DNA of 64,000 bases from Micromonospora sp. M71_S20 (GCF_003664255.1 NZ_RCCV01000001.1:3348001-3412000); one strand, 5' to 3'. Shown: positions 48,278-57,467, numbered from the stretch's first letter. Notes: a model not told the origin generated them from the sequence alone. Numbers and translations are program-made.

Positions 48278-48658
48278 ATGAGGGCACAGAACCACCGGCC
48301 GGGTCCCCACCTGACGGTCGGCGACACGAACGAGGCCATCGCCTTCTACACGGATGTCTTCGACGCCGTCGCGATCGAGCGGGAGTGCCTGCTCGACGGG
48401 CGCGTACTGCACGCGGAACTGGCCGTCGGCGGCCACCGCCTGACCGTCAGCGAGTGGTACGAGGCGGGCACGCCGTCGACGGCCGAGGGCCGCGACGACG
48501 TGTTGACCATCGAGCGGACCGACCCCGAGTCGGTGCTGCGGCGGGCGGTGGCCGCCGGTGCCCGCGTGGAGACACCGGCGGATCCGTCGCGTCAGGTGAC
48601 GCTGCGCGATCCCGCCGGCCTGTGCTGGGCCGTCGTCGGCCCGCAGCGGGCGGCGTAG
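48278..48658 (+). CDS. VOC-superfamily (glyoxalase/bleomycin-resistance fold) protein
   Basis: A 126-residue protein with the paired beta-alpha-beta-beta-beta modules of the vicinal-oxygen-chelate fold: PHLTVGDTNEAIAFYTDVF at the start and VTLRDPAGLCWAVVGP at the end. Family members bind or modify small molecules, and some confer antibiotic resistance by sequestration. Metal-ligand positions are not obvious beyond H12 and the Glu residues, so catalysis cannot be claimed. It follows the YEHF gene by 21 bp with GGGGAAGGG between them, and is the last gene of the cluster before a nested hairpin terminator. Confidence 0.8.
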   Translation: MRAQNHRPGPHLTVGDTNEAIAFYTDVFDAVAIERECLLDGRVLHAELAVGGHRLTVSEWYEAGTPSTAEGRDDVLTIERTDPESVLRRAVAAGARVETPADPSRQVTLRDPAGLCWAVVGPQRAA

Positions 48659-48665
48659 GCGAACG

Positions 48666-48734
48666 CCCGCAACGCCCACCGCTCAAGTCGGGCCGGCGGT
48701 CATTCCGCCGGCCGGGAGCGGTGGGCGTTGCGGG
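48666..48734. terminator. Nested bidirectional hairpin between VOC and NACHT genes
   Basis: An outer perfect 19-bp stem (48666-48684 with 48716-48734) encloses an inner perfect 9-bp stem (48691-48699 with 48705-48713) with a five-base loop. The stop codon of the minus-strand NTPase gene (48700-48702) sits in that loop. Confidence 0.8.
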
Positions 48735-50436
48735 TGCGTAGGGCGAAGAAGAGCGCCGCGGCCCGGCGGACCTCACCCGGTCGTCGCGGATCCGTGGCAA
48801 TCTCGTGCAGCAGGTCCCGGTCGGCCCGGTCCGCCGCCAGCGTCGTCAACAGCGAGAAGCACTCGCGGGCGGCGTCCCGGCCGCCGGGACCGTCCGCACC
48901 GCCGGACCAGTGGGTGAGCAGCGCCGCCAGCACGTCCGCCCGGAACGACGGCGCGCCGGCGGCGGCCGTGCCCCGGCCGGCGAGCAGGTGACCGGCGGCG
49001 ATCGCCCCGACCGGCTCGGTCAGCCGGGCGCGCAGGAAGGCCGGCGTGACGGCGGCCCGGCTGATCGCCTGCAACGCGACGAACCGCGCCGAGCCGGTGT
49101 TCATCAGCGTCACCCACTCGTCCGGCCGCCAGTCGCGGGCGAGCGGCCCGGCGGCCAGGTACTCCACCAGGCTGGGCCAGACCGACGCCAGGGCGTGGCG
49201 GTCGGCCCGGAAGAGGTCGGTGGCGAGCAGGATCTGCCGTACGTGCGCGGGCCAGTCGGGCAGCACCGCCGCCGGGGGAGCCGGGGCGTGGGCCGCCGAC
49301 CAGTCGACGACCGCCGCCACCGGGTCGCGCCCGGCGACGGCGGCGGTCGCCGCCACCTCGACGAGGTCGGTGTGCCGGGTGTCCAGCCAGGCGGCGACGG
49401 CCGTGCCCTCGGGCGGGCTGCGCCGCAGCGCCGCGCAGGCGGCGTCGAGGCTGGTCCGGCCGCCGCGCAGCAGGGCGCGGACGAACTCGTCGAGCAGGGC
49501 GGCCGGGCCGGGCCGCGTGGCCGCCTCCGCCTGCCCGCCCTCCCAGACCAGCACCGCGACGGTGGCGGTGAGCGGATTGTGCACCGGCTCGGTGATGCGC
49601 TGGGCGTGGGTCCAGTCCAGGAACCTGCGGGCCGTGGCGCCGTCGGGGAACCAGCGGGCCGCCAGCAGCGCCACGTCCGCGTCGGTGAAGTGCGCCAGGT
49701 GGTACGCCGGATAGCCGTCGCCCAGCACGGCCAGCTCGTCCTCCGCCAGGTGCCGCGTGGTCACCAGGACCCGCCAGGGCCTCGGCGGGCCGGACGGGCC
49801 GGGGGAGCGGGCCAGCTCCGCGAGGCGGTTGAGGACGACGGCCCGCTCGTCCGGGTCGGCGACGGCGTCGAGCGCGTCGACGCAGACCAGCCACCGTCGG
49901 CCGGGGGCGGGGGCCTGCTCGACGTCGAGCGGGACGCCCTCCCGCGGGTACGCCTCGGCGAGCGCCGCGGGCAGCGGCTGGTGCACCAGGGCGGTGGCCG
50001 GCAGGCTCACCAGCACCGGACCGGGCGGGGAGCGCCGGCGTCGGCCGCGCCCGGCGAGCCACCGCCGCGCCGACCGGGCGCTCTCGTAGCGGACGAGCGC
50101 CGTCTTCCCGCTGCCCGGCTCCCCGATCAGCAGCACGTTGCCGGTGCCGGTGAGCAGGTCCGCCACGTCGACGCCGTCGCCGGACGGGGCGAGTCGCGGC
50201 ACCGCGCGGCGCGGCACGTACACCTCGGACAGCGGTTTGACGTAGCCGCCGAAGCGGTGCGGGTGCACGATGCCGGCGTCCGCCGCGCCGCGCCAGACCG
50301 GGCGCAACGAGGTCCACCAGTCGCGCCGGCCCCGGGTGTGGCGGCGGACGGCGACGGTCGCGGTGACGATCGCGGTGACGAGCGTCACCGAGCCGCCGAC
50401 GACACTGGCGACCATGTCCGAGACGTCAAGGTCCAT
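48700..50436 (-). CDS. Membrane-anchored NACHT-like NTPase
   Basis: Last gene of the pknG operon. The 578-residue protein has an N-terminal hydrophobic anchor (about 8-30), then Walker A GEPGSGKTAL (about 105-114) and a Walker-B-like WLVCVDALDAV (about 185-195), followed by VLVTTRH as in STAND/NACHT ATPases. The rest is Ala-rich and helical with no recognisable repeat. STAND proteins act as signal-controlled switches, so a role in output or amplification of the kinase system is possible. ATG 50436 is six bases after the stop of the vWA gene. The last 12 codons form one arm of a large hairpin terminator. Exact subfamily not recognised. Confidence 0.8.
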   Translation of the reverse strand: MDLDVSDMVASVVGGSVTLVTAIVTATVAVRRHTRGRRDWWTSLRPVWRGAADAGIVHPHRFGGYVKPLSEVYVPRRAVPRLAPSGDGVDVADLLTGTGNVLLIGEPGSGKTALVRYESARSARRWLAGRGRRRRSPPGPVLVSLPATALVHQPLPAALAEAYPREGVPLDVEQAPAPGRRWLVCVDALDAVADPDERAVVLNRLAELARSPGPSGPPRPWRVLVTTRHLAEDELAVLGDGYPAYHLAHFTDADVALLAARWFPDGATARRFLDWTHAQRITEPVHNPLTATVAVLVWEGGQAEAATRPGPAALLDEFVRALLRGGRTSLDAACAALRRSPPEGTAVAAWLDTRHTDLVEVAATAAVAGRDPVAAVVDWSAAHAPAPPAAVLPDWPAHVRQILLATDLFRADRHALASVWPSLVEYLAAGPLARDWRPDEWVTLMNTGSARFVALQAISRAAVTPAFLRARLTEPVGAIAAGHLLAGRGTAAAGAPSFRADVLAALLTHWSGGADGPGGRDAARECFSLLTTLAADRADRDLLHEIATDPRRPGEVRRAAALFFALRTRNAHRSRPAE

Positions 50437-50442
50437 CGACGG

Positions 50443-51894
50443 TCAGGACCGGCCCGCGCCCGGCTGGTTCGCCGACAGGTGGTGGGCGCCGCATCCCTCG
50501 CAGTACGCGCCGCTCTGCTCCTCGCCGCAGTGCCGCCACGGCGCGGACGGTCCGGCCGGCTTGTCCCGCTGCGCCGGCGGCTCCTGCGGCCCCCACCGGG
50601 ACGTGTGGTGGGCCACGACCAGGGAGGACTGCGTGAGTCGGGCGTCGACGTCGGGCTTGAGCCGGACCCGGCCGCCGGCGGCGTCCAGGACGTCCACGAC
50701 GCGGGCGAGCAGGGCGACGTCGTCGTCGCGGCCCGAGGCGTGGGCGAGCGCCACCGCGCGCCCGAGGTGCTCCTCCGCCTCGGCGACCCGACCCGCCCGG
50801 GCGGCCGCCAGCCCTCGCTGGACCGCCGCCGCGTAGTCCTGCTGGCGGGTGTAGTACGCGACGCTCTCGTTGATCTCCGAGTACCGCAGGGCGTCCTCGG
50901 TCCACTCCACGTCGAGCGGCGCCTCCACCGGCGTGGTGTCCGCCCCCGCATGGACGCTCAACCAGCCGATGCGCCGCCGGGCCCCGGGCACCATCGCGTC
51001 GACCTCCAGGGCGACGTGGTAGTCCCGCTGGTCGTGCGGGCTCCACGCGCCGACCGGGTAGTCGGTGCCCAGCTCGCCGGCCGGCTCGCCGCGCCCGCTC
51101 AGGTCGGCCAGCGCCGGGTGCACCTGCTTGACGAAGCGGACCCGGGCCAGCCCGGTCGTGCGCACCCGGAGCCGGACGTCGGGGATCCGCCGGGACATCG
51201 CGCGGGTCAGCACCGCCCGGAAGTCGTCGGCGAGCCCGGTGAGGTCCTCGACCGGCACGACGGGGTTGGCGCCCAACGCCTCCGCGATGCCGAGCAGTTC
51301 CGCCGCGTCCCAGTCGTGCACGCCGTCGGCGGAGCCGATGGCGCGGCAGTCGACGGTGAAGCGGCCCACGCAGTCGTCCACCGCCGCCCGCAGGTCGGCG
51401 GGGCGCTGGGACTCGTTGCGCCCGTCGGTGAGCAGGATGACGTGCCCGATCGCGCCCGGCCGCGTGGCCAGCAGGTGGCGGGCCAGCAGCAGCCACGTGC
51501 CGATGGCGGTGCCGCCGTGCGGCGCCACGTGCCGCAGCGCGTTGCGGGCGGCGGCCCGGGTGGTCTCGTCGGCGACCGCCAGCCGCCGGTCGCCCGGGTA
51601 GACCATCGTGGCGTGGGCGGTGCCGGACACCACCGCGAACGCGACCCCGTCGGGCAGGGCTTCGATGGCCGCGGCGGTGGCCTGCCGGGCGGCGCGCATC
51701 TTGGCCTGGGGCGCGCCCATCGAGCCCGAGGAGTCGAGCAGGATCACCTCCGCGAGGTCGTCGTGCCGGACGCCCGCGTGGACGGGTTCCTCGCCCCGGA
51801 CCGTGGCGACCACGTCGAGGACCGCCCCGTCGGCGGAGACGCACTCGGTGTGGTGCACGCGCAGCCGCAGCGGCAGATCGTTGGCGGGGGACAC
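50443..51894 (-). CDS. von Willebrand factor A domain protein
   Basis: A 483-residue cytoplasmic protein. Its vWA domain (about 45-225) has an intact metal-ion-dependent adhesion site: DSSGS, a Thr in GGTAIG, and LLTDGRNES. A beta-rich region follows, then a helical segment (about 345-430), and a C-terminal zinc-ribbon-like end with CGEEQSGAYCEGCGAHH. Such domains mediate metal-dependent protein contacts. GTG 51894 is chosen because AGAGG lies six bases upstream and the conserved domain follows; the frame is open much further upstream, but that part overlaps pknG. Located 35 bp after the kinase gene, it is likely a partner or substrate scaffold of PknG. Confidence 0.85.
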   Translation of the reverse strand: MSPANDLPLRLRVHHTECVSADGAVLDVVATVRGEEPVHAGVRHDDLAEVILLDSSGSMGAPQAKMRAARQATAAAIEALPDGVAFAVVSGTAHATMVYPGDRRLAVADETTRAAARNALRHVAPHGGTAIGTWLLLARHLLATRPGAIGHVILLTDGRNESQRPADLRAAVDDCVGRFTVDCRAIGSADGVHDWDAAELLGIAEALGANPVVPVEDLTGLADDFRAVLTRAMSRRIPDVRLRVRTTGLARVRFVKQVHPALADLSGRGEPAGELGTDYPVGAWSPHDQRDYHVALEVDAMVPGARRRIGWLSVHAGADTTPVEAPLDVEWTEDALRYSEINESVAYYTRQQDYAAAVQRGLAAARAGRVAEAEEHLGRAVALAHASGRDDDVALLARVVDVLDAAGGRVRLKPDVDARLTQSSLVVAHHTSRWGPQEPPAQRDKPAGPSAPWRHCGEEQSGAYCEGCGAHHLSANQPGAGRS

Positions 51895-51929
51895 GGGTGA
51901 CCTCTTTCCGTCGGGGCCGGCGGCCGGGA

Positions 51930-54113
51930 TCACCACCACGTCACCGGCCGGTACGCGTTGGCCAGTTCGACGAGCGCGATCCGTTCGCGCCGGTCGGCGG
52001 TGCGCCGGGCGCGGGAGCGGCAGCGGCGTTCGAAGGCGCGGCGGAGGGCGTCCTCGTCGAGCCGGTGACCGAACAGCCGCCGGCCGCCGTGGCGCCCCTC
52101 GGTCAGGTCGCAGTCCAGCGCGATCCGCAGGATGTGCGCCTCCACCTCCTCGCGTTCGCCGAACGGGGGCAGCTTGTCGACGATCGCGGCGGCGTCGAGC
52201 GCCGTGTCGAGCCGGTGCCCGTCGTCCGGCGCGTCGAGCAGGATCCGCACCGCACAGGTCACCGCCGCCGTCGAGGCGCGGGAGGACTCCGGCACCCGCA
52301 GCAGGGCGTCCGCCGCGCTGCGCGCGTCCGCCGTCTCCAGCAGGCAGCGGGCCAGCCCGAACGCCGCGCCCACCACGCCCGGGTCGGCGTCCCACACCCC
52401 CCGGTAGTGGTCGGCCGCCGTGCGCGGGTCACCGTCGAGTTCGCAGGCCACCGCGTACGCGAGCCGCGTGGACACCTCGCCGGGCAGCCAGCCGTAGACC
52501 TGCCCGAACCAGCGTCGGGCGGTGGCGGCGTCCCGCCCCACCAGGGCCACCAGGCCGCGGTGCCACCACAGTGCCCAGTCCCGCAACTCCTCGGGGAAGT
52601 CGGCGAGCAACGGGCCGGCCTCGTCCACCCGCCCGGTGGCGAGGTGGGCCCGGACGGCGCGGTAGGTCACCTGGGCGGTTCGTTCCGGGGCGGTCCGCAA
52701 CAGCTCGATGAGCTCGGCCGGGTCGGCGGAGCCGAGCGAAGCGAGGAACCCGGCGGCCGGGTCGGCGCCGTCGACCAGGGGCACAGGCAGGCCGAGCATG
52801 ATCTCCACAACGTCCAGGGCGTCGCGGTCGGTGTGCAGAGCAAAGGCGCACGCGGACGGGCTGAACAGGGTGGACCGGGTCGGCCGGGGCACCCCGTCGG
52901 TCGCCGAGCTGACCTGCCGTCGTACCCCCCGGACCTGTTCGCGCATCTCGGCCGCCGAGGCGAACCGGTCCTCCGGCTCGGCGGCGGTGGCGCGGGCGAG
53001 CAGCCGCAGGAACGGGTCGAGCCGCGCGGGCACGGGCAGCCGCAGCACGTCCTGCCCCGGCGGGATCCGGGTCACCTCGGTGGAACGGGGCACCAGGGTC
53101 AGCGCGGCCAGCGTCCGGCCGACGGTGTAGAGGTCCGACCGCACGCTCGGACCGGCGGGTCCCAGCCGCTCCACCTCCGGCGCGGTGTAGCCCACGGTGC
53201 CCCACGCCGGGCTCACCGTGTTGTCGATCCGGCGGGCCGCGCCGAAGTCGACCAGCTTGATCGGGTCGTTGGCGCCCTGGCCGCCGACCCGCATCACGTT
53301 CTCGGGCTTCAGGTCGCAGTACAGCCAGCCCTGGTCGTGCAGGTACTCGAAGGCGTCGAGGATCTGCACGGCGTAGCCCAGCGCCTGCGCCGCGTCCACG
53401 GCGCAGGACCCGCCGCCCGGGCCGGCCGCGCTGCGGGCCTCCTCCAGGGTGCCGCCGTTGACGTACTCCATCACCAGGTAGCCGGCGTCCCGGTCGGACT
53501 CGGGCCGCAGCGCGTGGGTGATGGTGACGATCCTCGGGTGGTTCAGCGCGATCAGCGCCTGCCGTTCGGCGACGAACGCCGCGATGGCCTCCCGGTCCTC
53601 CGGGTTGCGCTGCCCCTTCAGCACCCGCCAGGCGCCGTCCATGTCCTCGTCCCGGGCGAGGAACACCCAGCCGACCCCGCCGTTGCCCAGGCAGCCCTCG
53701 ATCCGGTAGCGCCCGGCGCGCAGGTCGCCGTCGGCCAGGGGCGGGGTGAAGGAGTACCGGGTGCCGCAGTCGGGGCAGAAGCCGGCGACCCGGGGCAGCC
53801 GGGGACCGCGGTGGCGGGGGCACCTGGTGTTGCCGCAGTAGCGGGAGTGCTCGGGCACGACCGGCTGCGACACCACCGCCGTCAGGGGGTCGTGGGGTCG
53901 CGCGGTCGGCAGCACGGCCGGTCGCTCCCACGGCCGGGACGTCGTCCGCAGCGGCCGTGGGTCGGCCTCCGCGAGCCGGACCGGCCCACCGACGGCGCCG
54001 GGCTCGGCACCCGCACCGGCCCCGACGCACTCGTGCCCCCACAGTCGACAGAACCCGTCCTGGTCGACGGTGCCGGGGCAGTTGCGTTCCGCGCAGCCGC
54101 GGCTCGCCGTCAT
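51930..54113 (-). CDS. pknG: PknG-type serine/threonine protein kinase
   Basis: Cytosolic kinase that in mycobacteria and corynebacteria controls 2-oxoglutarate metabolism through OdhI/GarA and responds to amino acids. The 727-residue protein matches PknG in order: rubredoxin-like metal site (Cys 93, 98, 113, 116), kinase domain with GNGGVGWV loop (about 143-150), VLK lysine (about 165), the RD-less catalytic loop LYCDLKPEN, DFG and APEV, then a TPR region ending in LVELANAYRP. Conserved PknG strings such as YTVGRTLAALTL and GVPRPxxSTLFSPS are present. Oddities are CGNTRC spacing instead of CxxC in the first metal knuckle and an additional Cys-rich stretch at 7-29. ATG 54113 overlaps the upstream stop by four bases. 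Confidence 0.93.
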   Translation of the reverse strand: MTASRGCAERNCPGTVDQDGFCRLWGHECVGAGAGAEPGAVGGPVRLAEADPRPLRTTSRPWERPAVLPTARPHDPLTAVVSQPVVPEHSRYCGNTRCPRHRGPRLPRVAGFCPDCGTRYSFTPPLADGDLRAGRYRIEGCLGNGGVGWVFLARDEDMDGAWRVLKGQRNPEDREAIAAFVAERQALIALNHPRIVTITHALRPESDRDAGYLVMEYVNGGTLEEARSAAGPGGGSCAVDAAQALGYAVQILDAFEYLHDQGWLYCDLKPENVMRVGGQGANDPIKLVDFGAARRIDNTVSPAWGTVGYTAPEVERLGPAGPSVRSDLYTVGRTLAALTLVPRSTEVTRIPPGQDVLRLPVPARLDPFLRLLARATAAEPEDRFASAAEMREQVRGVRRQVSSATDGVPRPTRSTLFSPSACAFALHTDRDALDVVEIMLGLPVPLVDGADPAAGFLASLGSADPAELIELLRTAPERTAQVTYRAVRAHLATGRVDEAGPLLADFPEELRDWALWWHRGLVALVGRDAATARRWFGQVYGWLPGEVSTRLAYAVACELDGDPRTAADHYRGVWDADPGVVGAAFGLARCLLETADARSAADALLRVPESSRASTAAVTCAVRILLDAPDDGHRLDTALDAAAIVDKLPPFGEREEVEAHILRIALDCDLTEGRHGGRRLFGHRLDEDALRRAFERRCRSRARRTADRRERIALVELANAYRPVTWW

Positions 54114-54994
54114 CGCGTACCCCCGTTCACGGCTCGCTGGTAGGCCCGTACCGCCCGGCTCGCGGCGGTCACGGCGAAGGCGTCGGGGCGCAGCGCGGCG
54201 AGCGCCTCCCGGTAGGCCCGCTCGACCTGCGGGTGCTCGGCCCGGCCCTCGTCGGCGGCCTTCTGCCGGTACGCCTCCAGCCGGCCGGTCAGCTCCGCGT
54301 GGCAGCCCCGGCGCAGCCGGCGCCGCGCCGTGTCGGTCCGCTCGACCGCGCGGTCGACGGCGGCCCGAAGGGACCCGTCGTCGCGTTCCGGCTGGACGTC
54401 CCCCCGCCACCACTGGCCACGGCCCGCCGCCTCGGCGGCGGTCAGCCGGTCCAGCAACCCGTCGACCGCGAGCGCCGGCAGGGGATCCGTCCCGTCGCCC
54501 AGCCCCTCGCCGGCGGCCTCCGTCGCGAGCTGCCGGAGCCGCTCGACCGAGGAGCGCAGCCGCTGGGCCCGGACCGCCAGCCGGTCCCGGCCGTACGCGT
54601 CGACGATCCGGCGGATCCGGGCCACGTGTTCGCGGGCCGCGACCAGGATCTCCTGGACACCCATCGCCTGCACCTGCACCGGCTCGCCGGTGGCGGCGGT
54701 GAACCGGACCTGGCACGGGTCGGCCAGCAGCCGGGCCAGGGCCTGCTCGCCCGCGTCCGTCGACCGGTCGATCCCGTCGAGGTCGTCGACCAGCCGGTCG
54801 AGGGCCAGCGACAGGCAGCCGAGCCGGTGCAGCAGCTCCCGGGCCTCCTGCGCGGGCGCGGCGGCCGGACCGTCGGGCTGCCGGAAGGCGTCCGTCACCA
54901 GTTGCTGCACGTCGAGCAGGTGCTCGCAGACCCAGGCGTGCGCGGCCAGGGTGGCGTCGAGACTTTCCCGCACGGCCATTCGCCCACCGCCCAT
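54110..54994 (-). CDS. Helical protein of the glnH-pknG operon, function unknown
   Basis: A 294-residue protein with no signal peptide or membrane segment, rich in Ala, Arg, Glu and Leu, predicted by eye to be almost entirely alpha-helical with possible coiled coils (about 60-110 and 210-280). I do not recognise a family. The ATG at 54994 overlaps the preceding stop (ATGA), which argues for translational coupling; a second ATG at 54979 is possible and would remove five residues. The stop overlaps the pknG start in the same way. Its position between the binding-protein gene and the kinase gene suggests an adaptor that joins sensing to kinase output, but this is inference only. Confidence 0.8.
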   Translation of the reverse strand: MGGGRMAVRESLDATLAAHAWVCEHLLDVQQLVTDAFRQPDGPAAAPAQEARELLHRLGCLSLALDRLVDDLDGIDRSTDAGEQALARLLADPCQVRFTAATGEPVQVQAMGVQEILVAAREHVARIRRIVDAYGRDRLAVRAQRLRSSVERLRQLATEAAGEGLGDGTDPLPALAVDGLLDRLTAAEAAGRGQWWRGDVQPERDDGSLRAAVDRAVERTDTARRRLRRGCHAELTGRLEAYRQKAADEGRAEHPQVERAYREALAALRPDAFAVTAASRAVRAYQRAVNGGTR

Positions 54995-56076
54995 CAGTCG
55001 GCCGGCCGGGGGGTGGCCGGCGCGGGGTCCGGCGGCGGCCACACGGTGGTGACCGGCCCCGGCGACGGCATGCCCCGGTCCCGGTGGCCGGCGAGCCACC
55101 GGTCGTGGGCCTGCTGCCACACCACCGCCGTACGCGGCTGCGCCAGCACGTGGTTGACGAACGCGACCAGGTCCCGGCCGTCGGTCAGGCGGAACGCGAA
55201 GGCGTGCGGCTCGTCGGTGAACCACGTGCAGTTCTCGTCCCGGTGGTACGCGCAGGACCGCCGCTCCGACCGGGGCGCCTCGGTCACCAGCGTCGTGTCC
55301 GGGGTCATCCGGGCGAAGCCCAGCAGGATGTTGTCGTCGGTGCTGACCCCGTCGACCTGGCCCTGACGCAGCATGACCAGGCAGTCGACCGGGTGCGGAG
55401 CGTGCACCGGGACCGGACGCAGGCCTCCCGTGGTGCGGTAGCCGGCGATCATCGCCAGCGAGGTGGTGTTCGTGGCGGCGCAGACCCGCCGGCCGCCGAG
55501 CTGTTCCATGCCCGCGAACTCGGGCGTGCCGTCGGCGCGCTTGCGGACCAGCACCGTCTGCCCGGAGTCGAGGTAGTCGTTGGAGAAGAGCACCCGCCGG
55601 GCCCGCTCGCAGGACGCGGTCAGCGACGTGGCGACGACGTCGATCTCACCCTTGTCGAGCATGGTGAAGGCGCCCTGACCGGGCGGCACCGCCTTGAAGG
55701 TGAGCCGGTTGCGCGGGTCGTCGGCCGGCCAGAGGGCGCGGGCCACCGCCAGCATCAGCTCGATGTTGAAACCCTCGAACCGCTGGGTGCTGGCGTCCCA
55801 GTGGCTCATGGTGGCGTCGGACGGGTCCACGCCCGCGACCAGTTCGCCCCTGTCGAGGATCCGGCGCGGCGGCGTCGGGTCGGGCGGGAGGCTGCTGCGC
55901 ACCGGGCAGACCCCGCCGGTCGCGTCGGTGGTCGGCGTCGTGGCCACCCCCGGTGGCCGCGCGGGGGGCGCGGGAGCGGGCGTCGCGGGCGCGGCGCACC
56001 CGGCCAGCGCCGCCAGGAGCGCGAGCGACGCGACCCGGCGTCGGGTCGGCTTCGGAGTCCGCCGGGACGCGGTCAC
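54994..56076 (-). CDS. glnH: GlnH-like amino-acid-binding lipoprotein
   Basis: Extracytoplasmic solute-binding protein (SBP family 3) of 360 residues. The N-terminus has Arg-rich charges, a hydrophobic stretch and lipobox LAGC (Cys 27), followed by a Pro/Ala/Thr-rich spacer. The mature part begins ILDRGELVAGVDPSDATMSHWD and has the lobe motifs GFNIELMLAVARALW and GEIDVVATSLT. In mycobacteria GlnH binds Asp/Glu/Gln and signals through GlnX to PknG, and the gene order here is the same. GTG 56076 overlaps the glnX stop (GTGA). No ABC permease or ATPase is nearby, so a sensing rather than uptake role is favoured. Confidence 0.82.
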   Translation of the reverse strand: MTASRRTPKPTRRRVASLALLAALAGCAAPATPAPAPPARPPGVATTPTTDATGGVCPVRSSLPPDPTPPRRILDRGELVAGVDPSDATMSHWDASTQRFEGFNIELMLAVARALWPADDPRNRLTFKAVPPGQGAFTMLDKGEIDVVATSLTASCERARRVLFSNDYLDSGQTVLVRKRADGTPEFAGMEQLGGRRVCAATNTTSLAMIAGYRTTGGLRPVPVHAPHPVDCLVMLRQGQVDGVSTDDNILLGFARMTPDTTLVTEAPRSERRSCAYHRDENCTWFTDEPHAFAFRLTDGRDLVAFVNHVLAQPRTAVVWQQAHDRWLAGHRDRGMPSPGPVTTVWPPPDPAPATPRPAD

Positions 56077-57467
56077 TGGTACTCCAGGTGGCGCTGGCGC
56101 AGCCCGGCCACCACACCGGCGGCGGCGAGCAGGGTGACCCAGGCGGCCGGGCCGCCCAGGTGGCGGCGCGCCTCGGGCAGGTCGGCGACCATCCGGGAGA
56201 CCTCCTCGTTGCGGGTGGTCAGTTCGGTCAGCAGGTGCCCCTCCGCGGCGACGAACGCCCGGCCCGCCGATCCCTCGGCGAGCACGGTGTCGACCGCGGC
56301 GCGGAACGCGTTGGGCGTCTTGATCTGCCGGGCCGGCCAGACGTCCTCCGTCAGGGCGGTGCAGTCGATCCGGTCCTTTGGCGGTTCCCGCCCGACGGCC
56401 GGGTCGAAGCAGAGGTCCCGGCCGTCGAAGTCCGCCTTGTGCCCGGCCGGGTCGACGCTCGCGCCGAGCCCCAGGTAGACGTCGGCCCGGCCGGCGAGCA
56501 GGGCGCCGAGCCGCTGCTGGGTGGCGCTCTGCGCGTCGATCGCCCGTTCCAGTTCCGGGAAGCCCCGGTCGGCGTCCGGCCAGTGCCACCACGAGGAGAC
56601 CAGCATGGCCAGGACGGCGGTGGTGCCCACCGAGGCCAGCAGCAGGCCCGCGTTGAGCCGGCGCCGGGTCCGCCGGCGCAGCCACACCTGCACCACCACC
56701 AGGGCGGCGAGGGTGGCCAGCGGCACCAGCACGGACGCGGCCAGCCAGCGTCGGGCGTCGGCGCGGGCGTCGAGCAGCAGCCTCGTGTCGTAGTTCCACA
56801 GGCCCTGGGCCGCGGTGAGCAGCTCGGTGGACATGTAGTGCGACGCTTCCCGTGCGTAGGCCGAGGCGAGCACCGCGCGGGCCGCCGGACTGCCCGTCCC
56901 GGCCTGCTCGGCCGCCCCGGCCGGCGGGCAGGGTTGCCGGTTGCCCGTGGCCGCCGTGGAGAGCGGACCGGCGACCCGCAGGGCGGCGCACACCACGTCG
57001 CGGTAGACCTTCAACCGGGCGGCGATGGTCGCCAGCCGGGTCAGCCGGTCCGGGTCGCCGACGGCGTTGCCCATCGAGTCGGTCAGCGTGCGTTCCACCT
57101 CGTGCACGGACGCGTCGTAGGCGGCCACCAGCGGGGCCCGCCGGTCCTCGGCGGGCGGCAGCAGGAAGACGGCGCTGGCGGCGACGTCCGCGTCGGCGAG
57201 GCCCTGGTAGATCTGCCGGGCGGTCGTGCTGGTGCCCACGGCGGTCGCCGCGGACCGCTCGCCCAGCGTGGTGGCCGACGCGCGGGACTGCACGGCGACG
57301 GCGGCGGTGGCGGCCAGCGCGGCGACCAGTACGGCGCCGCTGAGCACGATCAGCGCCGGGGTCGTCCGGAGCGCGTCGCGGAGCCGGCCCGTGCCACCGG
57401 AGCGTGTCGGCCGGCTGGCCGGAGCCGGCCGGTCGACCCCGGCCTCGTCCCCCGTGTGCGACGCCAT
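56073..57467 (-). CDS. glnX: GlnX-like membrane signal-transducing protein
   Basis: First gene of the operon, 464 residues. It has four hydrophobic segments: one near the N-terminus (about 38-60), a central pair (about 235-258 and 267-290) and one at the C-terminus (about 435-455). Two extracytoplasmic domains lie between them, the arrangement described for GlnX, which links GlnH to PknG across the membrane. ATG 57467 follows GGGAGGA at about five bases; upstream in-frame sequence is Pro/Gly-rich and unlikely to be translated. The assignment rests mainly on topology and gene order rather than on a sharp motif. Confidence 0.75.
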   Translation of the reverse strand: MASHTGDEAGVDRPAPASRPTRSGGTGRLRDALRTTPALIVLSGAVLVAALAATAAVAVQSRASATTLGERSAATAVGTSTTARQIYQGLADADVAASAVFLLPPAEDRRAPLVAAYDASVHEVERTLTDSMGNAVGDPDRLTRLATIAARLKVYRDVVCAALRVAGPLSTAATGNRQPCPPAGAAEQAGTGSPAARAVLASAYAREASHYMSTELLTAAQGLWNYDTRLLLDARADARRWLAASVLVPLATLAALVVVQVWLRRRTRRRLNAGLLLASVGTTAVLAMLVSSWWHWPDADRGFPELERAIDAQSATQQRLGALLAGRADVYLGLGASVDPAGHKADFDGRDLCFDPAVGREPPKDRIDCTALTEDVWPARQIKTPNAFRAAVDTVLAEGSAGRAFVAAEGHLLTELTTRNEEVSRMVADLPEARRHLGGPAAWVTLLAAAGVVAGLRQRHLEYQ

